Below, in pieces: positions 17,090 to 25,472 of a stretch of DNA of 64,000 nt. The notes beneath the pieces were generated by a model. The model ran no database searches. It was not told where the DNA came from and saw nothing but the letters and a program-made list of their open reading frames with translations. The DNA lies in contig NZ_CP016282.1 of the NCBI RefSeq assembly GCF_001679725.1, positions 1,736,001 to 1,800,000 on the forward strand. Reading direction: 5' to 3'. Within the stretch, counting starts at the first letter, position 1, and each line of letters opens with the position of its first letter. The position numbers and the translations under genes were made by a program. This DNA is from Cryobacterium arcticum. Lineage in GTDB: Bacteria > Actinomycetota > Actinomycetes > Actinomycetales > Microbacteriaceae.

Positions 17090-17633
17090 CGAAGGTCTCC
17101 AATTCACGCATCTGCAGGACCATCCAGGGGCTGAACGCGAAGGGGCTGGCCAGGACGGAGCGCCGCAGCACCTCCGGGTCGGTCCAGGTGAACTCCATCA
17201 CCTCGTCCGGGTTGGCCGTCGGGTCGCCCACGGCGCGGGCCAGGTACACGGGGCACACCTCGTTCTCGACGATGCCGCTGCTGTCGGTGGCGCGGTAGCG
17301 GAACAGCGGGAGAGCGAGCTCGATGTTCTCGATCTGCAGCCCGAGCTCGAATCCGGCGCGGCGGTGTACGGCGTCGGTGAGAGTCTCGGCCGGAGCCGGG
17401 TGGCCGCAGAAGGAGTTCGTCCAGACGCCGGGCCAGGTCTTCTTGCCCAACGCCCTGCGGGTGAGGAGGACCTCGCCGCGCTCGTTGAAGACGTAGCAGG
17501 AGAATGCCAGATGCAGGGATGTGTCGGCGCCGTGCACGCTGCTCTTGGGCGCGGTGCCGATCTCGAGGCCATCCTCGTCGAGCAGAACGACCCAGTCGTC
17601 GACCCGGTCCATGGTGTTTTCTGCTGTGTGCAT
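17082..17633 (-). CDS. idi: Isopentenyl-diphosphate delta-isomerase, type 1
   Basis: This 183-aa Nudix-fold isomerase interconverts IPP and DMAPP, feeding prenyl chain synthesis. The catalytic Cys motif NSFCGHP and the second catalytic/metal region ENEVCPVY are both present, along with the Nudix-type stretch DAVHRRAGFELG. ATG at 17633 with GGGAG upstream; a GTG directly before it is less likely. It heads the crt operon, and the promoter region it shares with the divergent MarR gene is only 74 bp. Confidence 0.95.
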   Translation of the reverse strand: MHTAENTMDRVDDWVVLLDEDGLEIGTAPKSSVHGADTSLHLAFSCYVFNERGEVLLTRRALGKKTWPGVWTNSFCGHPAPAETLTDAVHRRAGFELGLQIENIELALPLFRYRATDSSGIVENEVCPVYLARAVGDPTANPDEVMEFTWTDPEVLRRSVLASPFAFSPWMVLQMRELETFGA

Positions 17634-17677
17634 CACGGGACTCCCTCTCGTGCAGCCAAGATACCTTGAAAAAGTAC

Positions 17678-17690
17678 CTAACCGAGTTAG
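17678..17690. promoter_or_regulatory. Candidate CrtR operator between idi and the MarR gene
   Basis: CTAAC-CGA-GTTAG is a perfect 5+5 bp inverted repeat lying almost centrally between the divergent idi (start 17633) and MarR-type gene (start 17708). Position and symmetry fit a dimeric MarR repressor controlling both directions. Two TACCT repeats just to the left (17662-17680) may be additional half sites. Confidence 0.6.
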
Positions 17691-17707
17691 CGATATTCGA
17701 GGCTAGC

Positions 17708-18376
17708 ATGGTGCCTATGCCCACCGACGCCCAACCTGCCGGGCAATCTGAAGCCGAGCGTTCGGGCGGCTTCTGGTACCCGGCCTCCGGCGGCGCTCCT
17801 TTGAGCGCCGTGGACGTCCTGCGCGCCGTCCGCCGGTTCCGGGCCGCCGATCTCGCCATGCGCAACCGTGTGCGGTCGGGCATGGACATGCACGACACCG
17901 ACCTCGTCGCCGTGCGGCACCTGATCGCGGCGGAGGAGCGCGGCGAACCCATCGGGCCCAAGGATCTCACCCGGCATCTGGGGATCTCCACCGCCGCCAC
18001 GGCCAAACTGCTCACCAGGCTCGAGGCCGCCGGGCGGTTGCGGCGGGAACCGCACCCCAGCGACCGCCGGGCGCAGGTGCTGCACGCCACCGGCGCCGCG
18101 CACGAGGAGGTGCGCCGGGCGCTCGGCTCGGCGCATCAGCGCATGCTGGCCGCCGCCGAGAAGCTCAGCCCGTCGGAGCAGCACGCGGTGGTGCGTTTCC
18201 TCGACGAGCTCAGCGGGGCCATGGATGAACCGCCCGAGCAGACGGAGCCGACGAGAGACGGCGAGGCGGGCGCGGTCGAGACCGCTGAGGGGGAGCACCG
18301 CACACCTGAGCGTCCGCAGGGCGAGAGGGCGGCGGCCGGGACCTCCGTCCCACCGGAGTCGCCGCGGCAGCCGTGA
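17708..18376 (+). CDS. crtR: MarR-family regulator of carotenoid genes (CrtR-like)
   Basis: A winged-helix MarR protein of 222 aa. The HTH core is at about 80-140: GPKDLTRHLGISTAATAKLLTRLEAAG, followed by the wing REPHPSDRRAQVLHAT. In C. glutamicum, CrtR lies divergent to the crt operon, represses it and responds to GGPP; the same arrangement here is the basis for the name. The last 50 residues (after about 175) are acidic, Pro/Glu-rich and probably disordered. ATG at 17708 has GAGG upstream; a second ATG at 17717 is possible. Confidence 0.85.
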   Translation: MVPMPTDAQPAGQSEAERSGGFWYPASGGAPLSAVDVLRAVRRFRAADLAMRNRVRSGMDMHDTDLVAVRHLIAAEERGEPIGPKDLTRHLGISTAATAKLLTRLEAAGRLRREPHPSDRRAQVLHATGAAHEEVRRALGSAHQRMLAAAEKLSPSEQHAVVRFLDELSGAMDEPPEQTEPTRDGEAGAVETAEGEHRTPERPQGERAAAGTSVPPESPRQP

Positions 18377-18398
18377 CCGCGACGGTACCCTGGAGGAC

Positions 18399-18926
18399 GT
18401 GATTGTTCCCGCAGCCCAGCACGTGCACACCCTCCTCGCCTCCTACCCAGACTTCCCGCTTCCCGGCATCCTGTTCCGCGACCTCAATCCGGTCTTCGCG
18501 GATGCCCTGGCGTTCCGGGCCATCATCGACGAGCTGACCGAGCGCTACCGGGGCCAGTTCGACGCCGTCGCCGGGATCGAGGCCCGCGGCTTCCTGCTCG
18601 CGGCCGGCATCGGCTACGCCGCCGGATGCGCCGTACTCGCCGTGCGCAAGGGCGGCAAGCTGCCCGGCACGGTCCTGGCCGAGGAGTACGACCTGGAGTA
18701 CGGCTCCGCCCGGCTCGAGCTCGAGGTGGGCCAGCTGCCCGCCGGCTCCCGGGTGCTCATCGTGGACGATGTGCTCGCAACGGGCGGCACCGTCGCGGCG
18801 ACGGCGCGCCTGATCGAGCGCGCCGGGTACACCATGGTGGGCGTGGGCGTGGTGCTCGAGCTGGCGGACCTCGACGGCCGCAGCCGCATCGGCGACACGC
18901 CCGTGCACACCATCATCTCGCTCTAG
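18399..18926 (+). CDS. apt: Adenine phosphoribosyltransferase
   Basis: This 175-aa purine-salvage enzyme makes AMP from adenine and PRPP. The PRPP-binding motif VLIVDDVLATGGT is near 121-133, and the family features PDFPLPGILFRDL, GIEARGFLLAAG and KGGKLPG with the LEYG loop are all present. GTG at 18399 is the only upstream start that gives a family-typical length, though the GGAGG before it is unusually close (2 bases). It starts 22 bp after the MarR gene on the same strand and may share its transcript. Confidence 0.93.
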   Translation: MIVPAAQHVHTLLASYPDFPLPGILFRDLNPVFADALAFRAIIDELTERYRGQFDAVAGIEARGFLLAAGIGYAAGCAVLAVRKGGKLPGTVLAEEYDLEYGSARLELEVGQLPAGSRVLIVDDVLATGGTVAATARLIERAGYTMVGVGVVLELADLDGRSRIGDTPVHTIISL

Positions 18927-18965
18927 CCGGGTGCGGAAGGCGCGCCGGGGCAGCTCGGCTGACGC

Positions 18966-19679
18966 CTAGTAGGCCGCGGGGTTGGCCGGGGCGGCGACAG
19001 CCGCGCCGGAGAGCACGGCCCTCGTGCCCGAGACGCCCAGGCGCGTGGCGCCGGCGTCGATCATGGCGAGGGCGTCGGCATTGCTGCGCACCCCGCCGGA
19101 GGCCTTCACGCCGAGGGCACCGGCAACGGTGTGCGCCATCAGGCGCACGGCGTGCACGGTCGCTCCGCCGGCAGGGTGGAAGCCCGTGGAAGTCTTGACG
19201 AAGTCGGCGCCGGCGGCGACGGCCGCCCGGCAGGCGCCCACGATCTCATCGTCGGTGAGGGCGGCGGACTCGATGATGACCTTGAGCACCAGGGGTGCGG
19301 GGATCTCCGCGCGCACGGCGCTGATGTCGGCCTCGACGAGGTCGAACCGGCCGGCCTTGGCGGCTCCGATGTCGATGACCATGTCCACCTCGTCGGTGCC
19401 CTGGGCCACGGCCAGCGCGGCCTCCGCGGCCTTGATCGCGCTGGCGTGCTTGCCGCTCGGGAACCCGCACACCACGGCGACCTTGAGGTCGGCATCCGCG
19501 GGCAGGGTCAGCGGCAGCATCGACGGCGACACGCAGACGGAGTAGACGCCCAGCTCGACGGCCTCGGCGATGAGGGCGGCCACGTCGGCCTGGGTGGCTT
19601 CGGGCTTGAGCAGGGTGTGGTCGATGTAGCGGGCCAGTGCTGCGGCGTCGAGGGCGCTGGCGGGGGTGGAAGAGGTCAT
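18966..19679 (-). CDS. deoC: Deoxyribose-phosphate aldolase
   Basis: A 237-aa class I aldolase that splits 2-deoxyribose-5-phosphate into glyceraldehyde-3-phosphate and acetaldehyde in deoxynucleoside catabolism. The Schiff-base lysine is K162 in VKTSTGF, and the proton-relay lysine is K192 in [18 protein letters not shown] holds the conserved Asp. ATG at 19679 is preceded by AAAGGA at a slightly long distance. It is convergent with apt, so two nucleobase/nucleoside salvage genes are neighbours. Confidence 0.95.
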   Translation of the reverse strand: MTSSTPASALDAAALARYIDHTLLKPEATQADVAALIAEAVELGVYSVCVSPSMLPLTLPADADLKVAVVCGFPSGKHASAIKAAEAALAVAQGTDEVDMVIDIGAAKAGRFDLVEADISAVRAEIPAPLVLKVIIESAALTDDEIVGACRAAVAAGADFVKTSTGFHPAGGATVHAVRLMAHTVAGALGVKASGGVRSNADALAMIDAGATRLGVSGTRAVLSGAAVAAPANPAAY

Positions 19680-19778
19680 GCTCGTCAAGTCCTTTGGGAG
19701 GGGCGGGAAGGTCGCCGCCGGGCTCGATCTTACCCGGCCCGGCAGAACGGGCCCCGGCCGGTGCGGCATGCTTAAGCG

Positions 19779-20243
19779 ATGAGCGGCAGCGTGAGTGCAC
19801 ACAGCGGGGACGCCTGGGTCTTCGGCCCGGACGGTTCCCGGTTCTGGGGTCGGTACGGCGCGGCCGGATTACTCGTGCACCACGCCGAGCGAGGAGTACT
19901 CCTGCAGCACCGGGCCGTGTGGAGCCATCACGGTGATACCTGGGGTGTCCCAGGAGGCGCCAGGCACGAGAACGAGAGCGCACTCGACGCCGCGATCCGG
20001 GAGGCCGGGGAAGAGGCCGGCGTGCCGGCGCACCTGCTCCGGTTCAGCTTCAGCTCGGTGGTCGACCTCGGATTCTGGTCCTACACGACAGTGGTGGTGG
20101 AGGCCCTTGAGGCCTTCGACGCGGTCATCAGCGACTCCGAGAGCATCGCGCTGCGCTGGGTGCCGCCGGCCGACGTCGACCTGCTGCCGCTGCATCCGGG
20201 CTTCGCCGCCAGCTGGCCCGCACTCAGGGCGCGTCTGGCCTGA
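19779..20243 (+). CDS. Nudix hydrolase (MutT-like)
   Basis: A 154-aa protein with an intact Nudix box, [24 protein letters not shown] (split: [13 protein letters not shown], then REAGEEAGV, about 61-84), so it should bind a metal and hydrolyse a nucleoside diphosphate derivative. The substrate is unknown. ATG at 19779, with no strong ribosome-binding site visible. Its last 20 bp overlap the end of the convergent DUF1295 gene. Confidence 0.9.
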   Translation: MSGSVSAHSGDAWVFGPDGSRFWGRYGAAGLLVHHAERGVLLQHRAVWSHHGDTWGVPGGARHENESALDAAIREAGEEAGVPAHLLRFSFSSVVDLGFWSYTTVVVEALEAFDAVISDSESIALRWVPPADVDLLPLHPGFAASWPALRARLA

Positions 20244-21090
20244 ACGGGTCCTCGGCCCCCGGCACGCGGATGTCTGCGGGGCGCCTGGGGAACCACGGCA
20301 CCAGGGGCCACACCTCGCGCCGGTAGCCGGCATAGCCGGGATGCCGCGCCACCGAGATGCTCTCGGTGAGGGCGATCGAGCCGACGAAGAGCAGGGTCAG
20401 CAGCACCGCCCCCAGCGTGCCGGGCTGCAGGAGCGTGCCCGCCGCGAGGGCGCCGAAAACGGCGACGGTCCACCACTGGGCGATCTCGAAGAAGTAGTTC
20501 GGATGGCGGGAGAAGCGGAACAGCCCGCTTCGCAGGAAGCCAGGATCCGCCGCGCCCTGGGCCGCGAGCCTGCGCCGCTCCTGCTGGAACCGCCACTGCT
20601 GCTGATCGGCCACGCTCTCGCCGGCCAGGAAGGCCAGGAACAGGGCCGTCGCCGCGAGCTCAGGAAGGCCGAACCGGCCCGGATGCTGCAGCACGATCCA
20701 GCCGGGCAGGGCGATCATGAGCAGTAGGAGGTTCTGGGTCACCGAGATGAAGACCAGGTTGACGACGGCGAAGCGGCGCGGCGACATCCGCCGGCGCAGT
20801 TCGGCCCAACGGTAGTCCTCGCCGCCGGGCCGGTAGCCGCCTTTGCGCGCGAAGTTCAGGGTGAGCCGCACGCCCCACAGGGTGCCCAGCGCCGCCAGGA
20901 CGAGCAGGCGCGCATCCGGCGGGTCGGCGGCGAGGGCGAAGATCCAGAGATAGACGGCCGGCAGGATGGACCAGGCCCTGTCGACCCAGGAGTAGTCCCG
21001 GGTGGCCAGCGACAGCAGCCATGCGGCGGCCGCGGCCAGCCCCGCGATCACCAGGCAGATGAGCAGGGCGGATGCGGCAGGTTCGGTCAT
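20224..21090 (-). CDS. DUF1295 / steroid 5-alpha-reductase-like membrane protein
   Basis: A 288-aa membrane protein with about six or seven hydrophobic helices. The C-terminal FRFSRHPNYFFEIAQWW and RHPGYAGYRREVWPLVPWFP segments mark the DUF1295 family, related to steroid reductases and isoprenylcysteine methyltransferases. The first suggests a nucleotide or cofactor site. ATG at 21090 overlaps the stop of ligD as ATGA, so it is translated after the DNA-repair ligase. The reaction is unknown. Confidence 0.85.
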   Translation of the reverse strand: MTEPAASALLICLVIAGLAAAAAWLLSLATRDYSWVDRAWSILPAVYLWIFALAADPPDARLLVLAALGTLWGVRLTLNFARKGGYRPGGEDYRWAELRRRMSPRRFAVVNLVFISVTQNLLLLMIALPGWIVLQHPGRFGLPELAATALFLAFLAGESVADQQQWRFQQERRRLAAQGAADPGFLRSGLFRFSRHPNYFFEIAQWWTVAVFGALAAGTLLQPGTLGAVLLTLLFVGSIALTESISVARHPGYAGYRREVWPLVPWFPRRPADIRVPGAEDPFRPDAP

Positions 21091-23726
21091 CGGGAATCAC
21101 CCGCCTCGGCCACGGCGGCCCCCAGCGCTGCTTCTTCCCGCACGGCTTCTTCCCGCACCACATCGGCGGGGTCCTTGTCGGCCCGCAGCCCCCGCCAGCT
21201 GGGGTGCCGCAGCCGGCCGGCCGGCGTCCAGGCCGAGAAGTCCACCTCGCCGACCAGGGCCGGCTGCACCCAGACGGCGTCAGCCGCGTCGGCCGCCGGC
21301 ACGTCCTCGAACGGGGTGTCCGCCGTCGAAAGCTCGTCGAGGCGCCGTCGGAGAGCGGTGAGGTCCCGGTCGCGGAAGCCCGTGCCGACGCGCCCCGCGT
21401 AGAGCAGCCGCCGGGGTGCGCCCGGGGCAGTTTCGGGCCCGGCCGGCGCGGGTATCCCCACCAGGAGCGAGCCCAGGGTCGAGGAGCGATGACCGGCTCC
21501 GGGACGCCAGCCGCCGATGACGACCTCCTGGCTGGTCACGTGCTTGATCTTCACCCAGCGGTCGGCGCGGCGGCCGGCGAGGTAACCGCTGCGGGTGTCC
21601 TTGGCGATGATGCCCTCCAGGCCCAGCCGGGAGCTGGTAGCCAGCACCGTGGCCGCATCCTGGTCGTCGAACGCCGGCGGCACCTGAACGGTGCCCGTTC
21701 CCTGCACCCACCGTTCAAGGGCCTGCCGGCGCTCGGCATAGGGCAGCTCGACGAGGGGGCGCCAGTCGTGCTCGAGGAGGTCGAAGACGAAGTAGTGCAC
21801 CGGTGCGCCCTGGCGGGCCCGGCGCACGTCGGTCGGGTCGGTGAGCCCGAGCCGGGTCTGCAACAGGGAGAAGTCGGGCCGGTTGTGACGGTCCAGCGCG
21901 ACCACCTCGCCGTCCAGCACGGCGGCCCGGCCGGCCAGGGCCGCGCGCAGGTCGTCGACGAGTTCGGGGAACGCGGCCGTGACGTCGTTGCCGTTGCGGG
22001 TGAGGAAACGCACGGCTCCGTCGGCGCCCGCTCCGACGGTGGCGATCATGCGGATGCCGTCCCATTTCATCTCGTACGCCCAGTCGGTCTCGGCCGAGAG
22101 GTCGCGCAGGGTGCCCGGCCGGGCGAGCATGGGGGAGTAGGCCGCTGCGCGAAGTGGGGCGCTGGTGACGCGGGCCTCCTGGGCAGAGCCGCCCTGGCCG
22201 GCGCCGGATGTCTCCGCGGCCGGCGGGCGCCGGGACTTCATGAGGTGGATCAACCAATTGCGGGAGCCGGCGCCCCCGGTGCGGATGAGGGCGAAGGTGC
22301 GCCCCGACTCGTCCCCACCCGCCGCGAGCGGGCCGCCGGGACTGCCGTGCAGGGTCACGATGATCTCGTCGTCCCGCCACTTCTCCGCGCTGTATTCGCC
22401 CCGGTCCCAGATCGACATCGTCCCTGCACCGTATTCCCCGGCCGGAATGTCACCCTCGAACGCGAGGTACTCGAGCGGGTGGTCCTCGGTCTGCACGGCC
22501 AGGTGGTTGTGGGTGGGGTCGGTGGGCACCCCCTTGGGCAGCGCCCAGGAGGCCAACACGCCCTCGTGCTCCAGGCGCAGGTCGAAGTGCAGGGCCCTGG
22601 CATGGTGTTCCTGGACCACGAAGGCGGCTCCGCCGGCGGCCGGGGAGGCGTCAGGCGTGCTCTTCGGCATGGGTTCGGGCGTGCGCCGGGCGTCCCGCTT
22701 GCTCCGGTAGGTGTGCAGGCGGTCCTCGTCCGGCCCAGCGGTGGCCCCGGAAGCCGGCACCGGGCCCGCCGCGGCGCCGGCATGCGCGTCGGCGGCGTCG
22801 GCCACGGCCGCCAGCGGGTCCGGCGCCCGGGAGAGCCGTTTGAGCACCTGGTGGTAGTCCAACTGCTCCAGCCCCGGCGCCTCCAGCTCGCGCCAGGTGC
22901 GCGGAGCCGCCACGAACGGCCGCAGCAGGCCGCGCAGGCTGTACGGCGCGATGGTGGTCTTGGCCGCGCTGTTCTGGCTCCAGTCCACGAAGACCTTGCC
23001 CGGTCGCATCGACCGGGTCATCGCGCTGAGCACCTCGTCCGGATGGTCGGCTTCCAGCGCCCGGGCCAGCTCCCTGGCCACCTGGCTCACCTGCTCCGAA
23101 CTGTGCCGGCCGTCCAACGCCGCATAGAGGTGGATGCCCTTGCTCCCGCTCGTCACGGGCCGGGCGTCCAGGCCCATGTCCAGCAGCAGCGCCCGAGCCC
23201 AGCGCGCCACCTCGGCGCATTCCGCCAGACCCACCCCGTCGCCGGGGTCGAGGTCGAGCACCAACCGGTCCGGAGGGCTCTGCGCGCCCCGGGCATCGAA
23301 CCGCCACTGCGGAACATGGATCTCGAGGGTGCCGATCTGCGCCAGCCAGGTGAGGGTGGCCAGGTCGTTCACGAGCGGGTACACGGTGCTGCGCTCCTTG
23401 TGCTCCAGCTCCCGGCGCTCCACCCACTCGGGTGTGCCGTCGCCCAGATTCTTCTGGAAGAACACCTGGCCGGGTTCGGCGGCGGTGCCCACACCGTGCA
23501 CCCAGCGCTTGCGCGTGGCCGGCCGGTCCCGCGTGTGCCGGATGAGCGCATCCGCCACGTCCGCGTAATAGCCGAGGACATCGGCCTTGGTCGTGCCGGT
23601 GGCCGGATACATCACCTTCTCGAGATTGGTGAGGGTGACCCGGCGGCCGCCCACCGTCACGACCTCGCGGTGCGCCCCGGCGGTGTCCGCCGGGTTGTGT
23701 CCCGCAACCTCCGCGCCATGTGCCAT
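21087..23726 (-). CDS. ligD: Multidomain NHEJ DNA ligase LigD (polymerase-nuclease-ligase)
   Basis: This 879-aa enzyme joins double-strand breaks with Ku. The order is polymerase/primase (about 25-300; LVLDLDPGDG with the catalytic Asp pair, SGSKGIHLY), 3'-phosphoesterase (about 360-480; HHARALHFDLRLE), then ATP-dependent ligase (about 530-879). The adenylated lysine is K554 in YEMKWDGIR. This is the mycobacterial domain order. ATG at 23726, divergent from ku with a 101-bp gap, which is the usual actinobacterial layout. It is followed by a coupled DUF1295 gene. Confidence 0.95.
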   Translation of the reverse strand: MAHGAEVAGHNPADTAGAHREVVTVGGRRVTLTNLEKVMYPATGTTKADVLGYYADVADALIRHTRDRPATRKRWVHGVGTAAEPGQVFFQKNLGDGTPEWVERRELEHKERSTVYPLVNDLATLTWLAQIGTLEIHVPQWRFDARGAQSPPDRLVLDLDPGDGVGLAECAEVARWARALLLDMGLDARPVTSGSKGIHLYAALDGRHSSEQVSQVARELARALEADHPDEVLSAMTRSMRPGKVFVDWSQNSAAKTTIAPYSLRGLLRPFVAAPRTWRELEAPGLEQLDYHQVLKRLSRAPDPLAAVADAADAHAGAAAGPVPASGATAGPDEDRLHTYRSKRDARRTPEPMPKSTPDASPAAGGAAFVVQEHHARALHFDLRLEHEGVLASWALPKGVPTDPTHNHLAVQTEDHPLEYLAFEGDIPAGEYGAGTMSIWDRGEYSAEKWRDDEIIVTLHGSPGGPLAAGGDESGRTFALIRTGGAGSRNWLIHLMKSRRPPAAETSGAGQGGSAQEARVTSAPLRAAAYSPMLARPGTLRDLSAETDWAYEMKWDGIRMIATVGAGADGAVRFLTRNGNDVTAAFPELVDDLRAALAGRAAVLDGEVVALDRHNRPDFSLLQTRLGLTDPTDVRRARQGAPVHYFVFDLLEHDWRPLVELPYAERRQALERWVQGTGTVQVPPAFDDQDAATVLATSSRLGLEGIIAKDTRSGYLAGRRADRWVKIKHVTSQEVVIGGWRPGAGHRSSTLGSLLVGIPAPAGPETAPGAPRRLLYAGRVGTGFRDRDLTALRRRLDELSTADTPFEDVPAADAADAVWVQPALVGEVDFSAWTPAGRLRHPSWRGLRADKDPADVVREEAVREEAALGAAVAEAGDSR

Positions 23727-23827
23727 GAGGCCAGCTTGCTCCTGGCGGCGCTTCCGGTCTAGCCGCAGCGGGTCAACACGGTGTCTACTGGAAGGGTGAA
23801 CCGTCCCGCGAGCGTTCAGGAGGCGCG

Positions 23828-24778
23828 ATGAGATCGATCTGGAAGGGCGCCATCACCTTCGGCCTCGTCAACGTGCCTGTGAAGGTCTACAGCGCCACCG
23901 AAGACCACGACGTCGAACTGCACCAGGTGCACGACGCGGATGGCGGCCGCATCCGCTACCAACGCCGCTGCGAGGTGTGCGGCAACATCGTGGACTACGC
24001 CCACATCGACAAGGCGTTCACCGACGGCGACAAGACCGTCATCATCACCGATACCGACCTCAAGTCCCTCCCAGAGGAACGCAGCCGGGAGATCGATGTG
24101 CTGGAGTTCGTGCCCAGCGACCAGCTCAACCCGATCATGTTCGACCGGAGCTATTTCCTCGAGCCCGACGGGAGCTCGCCCAAGGCCTACGTGCTGTTGC
24201 GCCGCACTCTCGAACAATCCGATCGCACCGCCATCGTGCACTTCTCCTTACGGCAGAAGACCCGGCTGGCGGCGCTCCGGGTGCAGGGGGACGTGCTCAT
24301 GCTGCAGACCCTGCTCTGGAACGACGAGGTGCGCACCGCCGATTTCCCGGCCCTGGACGACACGGTGACGATCTCCGACCGGGAGCTGGACCTCTCGGCC
24401 GCCCTGGTTGAGTCCTTCGCGGCCGACTTCAGCCCGGGCGCCTATACCGACGAATACCAGGCCCAGCTGCGCCGGCTGATCGAGGAAAAGCTCGAGAAGG
24501 GCGACGCCATCGACACCGAGGCCACCTTCGGTGCCGCGGAGGACGAGGGCGGCGGGGGAGAGGTGCTCGACCTCATGGAGGCATTGCGCCGGAGCGTCGA
24601 CCGGAGCCGGAAGGGAACGGCCGCGGCGGCGGACCCTGCCCCGGCACCGTCGAAGGCGAAGGCGTCACCGGCCAGGAAGGCGACCACGAAGCCTGCCGAG
24701 AAGCCGGCCGAGAAGAAGGCGGCGGCGGTGAAGAAGAAGAGCACGGCGAAGAACACCGCTGACCGGCACACAGCCTGA
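23828..24778 (+). CDS. ku: Ku protein (bacterial NHEJ end-binding)
   Basis: A 316-aa homodimeric ring protein that binds DNA ends and recruits LigD. The N-terminus MRSIWKGAITFGLVNVPVKVY is family-typical (split: MRSIWKGAITFGLV). The core barrel runs to about residue 255. After that comes a Lys/Ala/Pro-rich tail of about 60 residues (KKAAAVKKKSTAK and similar) like the extended tails of some actinobacterial Ku proteins, which add DNA binding. AGGAGG-type ribosome site (CAGGAGGCG) directly before ATG 23828. Confidence 0.96.
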   Translation: MRSIWKGAITFGLVNVPVKVYSATEDHDVELHQVHDADGGRIRYQRRCEVCGNIVDYAHIDKAFTDGDKTVIITDTDLKSLPEERSREIDVLEFVPSDQLNPIMFDRSYFLEPDGSSPKAYVLLRRTLEQSDRTAIVHFSLRQKTRLAALRVQGDVLMLQTLLWNDEVRTADFPALDDTVTISDRELDLSAALVESFAADFSPGAYTDEYQAQLRRLIEEKLEKGDAIDTEATFGAAEDEGGGGEVLDLMEALRRSVDRSRKGTAAAADPAPAPSKAKASPARKATTKPAEKPAEKKAAAVKKKSTAKNTADRHTA

Positions 24779-24816
24779 CCGAAACACAGCCTGACCGGAA
24801 CACAGCCTGACCGGAA
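24769..24816 (+). repeat. Three tandem 16-bp repeats spanning the ku stop codon
   Basis: The unit CACAGCCTGACCGGAA occurs at 24769-24784 (one base change), 24785-24800 and 24801-24816. The TGA stop of ku lies in the first copy (24776-24778). It looks like a recent slippage duplication rather than a regulator site. Confidence 0.9.
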
Positions 24817-24843
24817 CCGTAGGCGCGTCGATAGACTCGACAC

Positions 24844-25422
24844 GTGACAGGGCCCGAGTCGAGTGTGGTGAGCTCCCGGGTGATCACCGTGCCCAATCTG
24901 CTCAGTTTCCTCCGCCTGGGGCTCGTGCCGGTCTTCCTCGCTCTGCTCGTCAACGGCGCCGACGCGTGGGCGCTGCTGGTGCTGGCGGTGTCCAGTCTCA
25001 CCGACTTCCTGGACGGCTGGATCGCCCGCCGGTTCAACCAGGTCACCCGGCTCGGCCAGCTGCTCGATCCGGCAGCCGACAGGCTCTACATCTTCGCCGC
25101 ACTGATCGGGCTGGCCTGGCGCGACCTCGTCCCCTGGTGGATCGTGGCCGTCGTCGTCGGCCGGGACGTCTTCCTGCTCGGCCTCGGTGTTGTGCTGGCC
25201 AACCACGGTTTCGGTCCGCTTCCGGTGCATCAGCTGGGCAAGATCGCCACCTTCTGCCTGTTCTACGCCCTTCCGATGATCATGCTCGGGCAGGCGTTCC
25301 CCGAGCTGTCCTGGTGGTCGCTGCCGGTCGGCTGGGCCTTCGGGCTGTGGGGCGCGTACCTCTACTGGTGGGCCGGAGTCATCTACGCGATTGAAACGGT
25401 TCGGGTGATTCGGCTGCCATAG
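24844..25422 (+). CDS. CDP-alcohol phosphatidyltransferase (PgsA2-like)
   Basis: A 192-aa membrane enzyme of phospholipid head-group synthesis. The family motif is complete: DG(x)2AR(x)8G(x)3D(x)3D, seen as DGWIARRF then TRLGQLLDPAADR near 58-80. About five hydrophobic helices. Likely a phosphatidylglycerophosphate synthase or related enzyme; the exact alcohol cannot be read from sequence. GTG at 24844 without an obvious ribosome-binding site. In mycobacteria pgsA2 lies a few genes from garA, as here. Confidence 0.88.
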   Translation: MTGPESSVVSSRVITVPNLLSFLRLGLVPVFLALLVNGADAWALLVLAVSSLTDFLDGWIARRFNQVTRLGQLLDPAADRLYIFAALIGLAWRDLVPWWIVAVVVGRDVFLLGLGVVLANHGFGPLPVHQLGKIATFCLFYALPMIMLGQAFPELSWWSLPVGWAFGLWGAYLYWWAGVIYAIETVRVIRLP

Positions 25423-25472
25423 CAAATGTTGGCCGGTTCCATCCGATACGATTTACCGGTAGGAGGTGCACG

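Noticed and set aside
21072..23762. Plus-strand frame of about 896 codons opposite ligD
   Set aside because: Shadow of the ligD coding strand; no known domains, whereas LigD has three.
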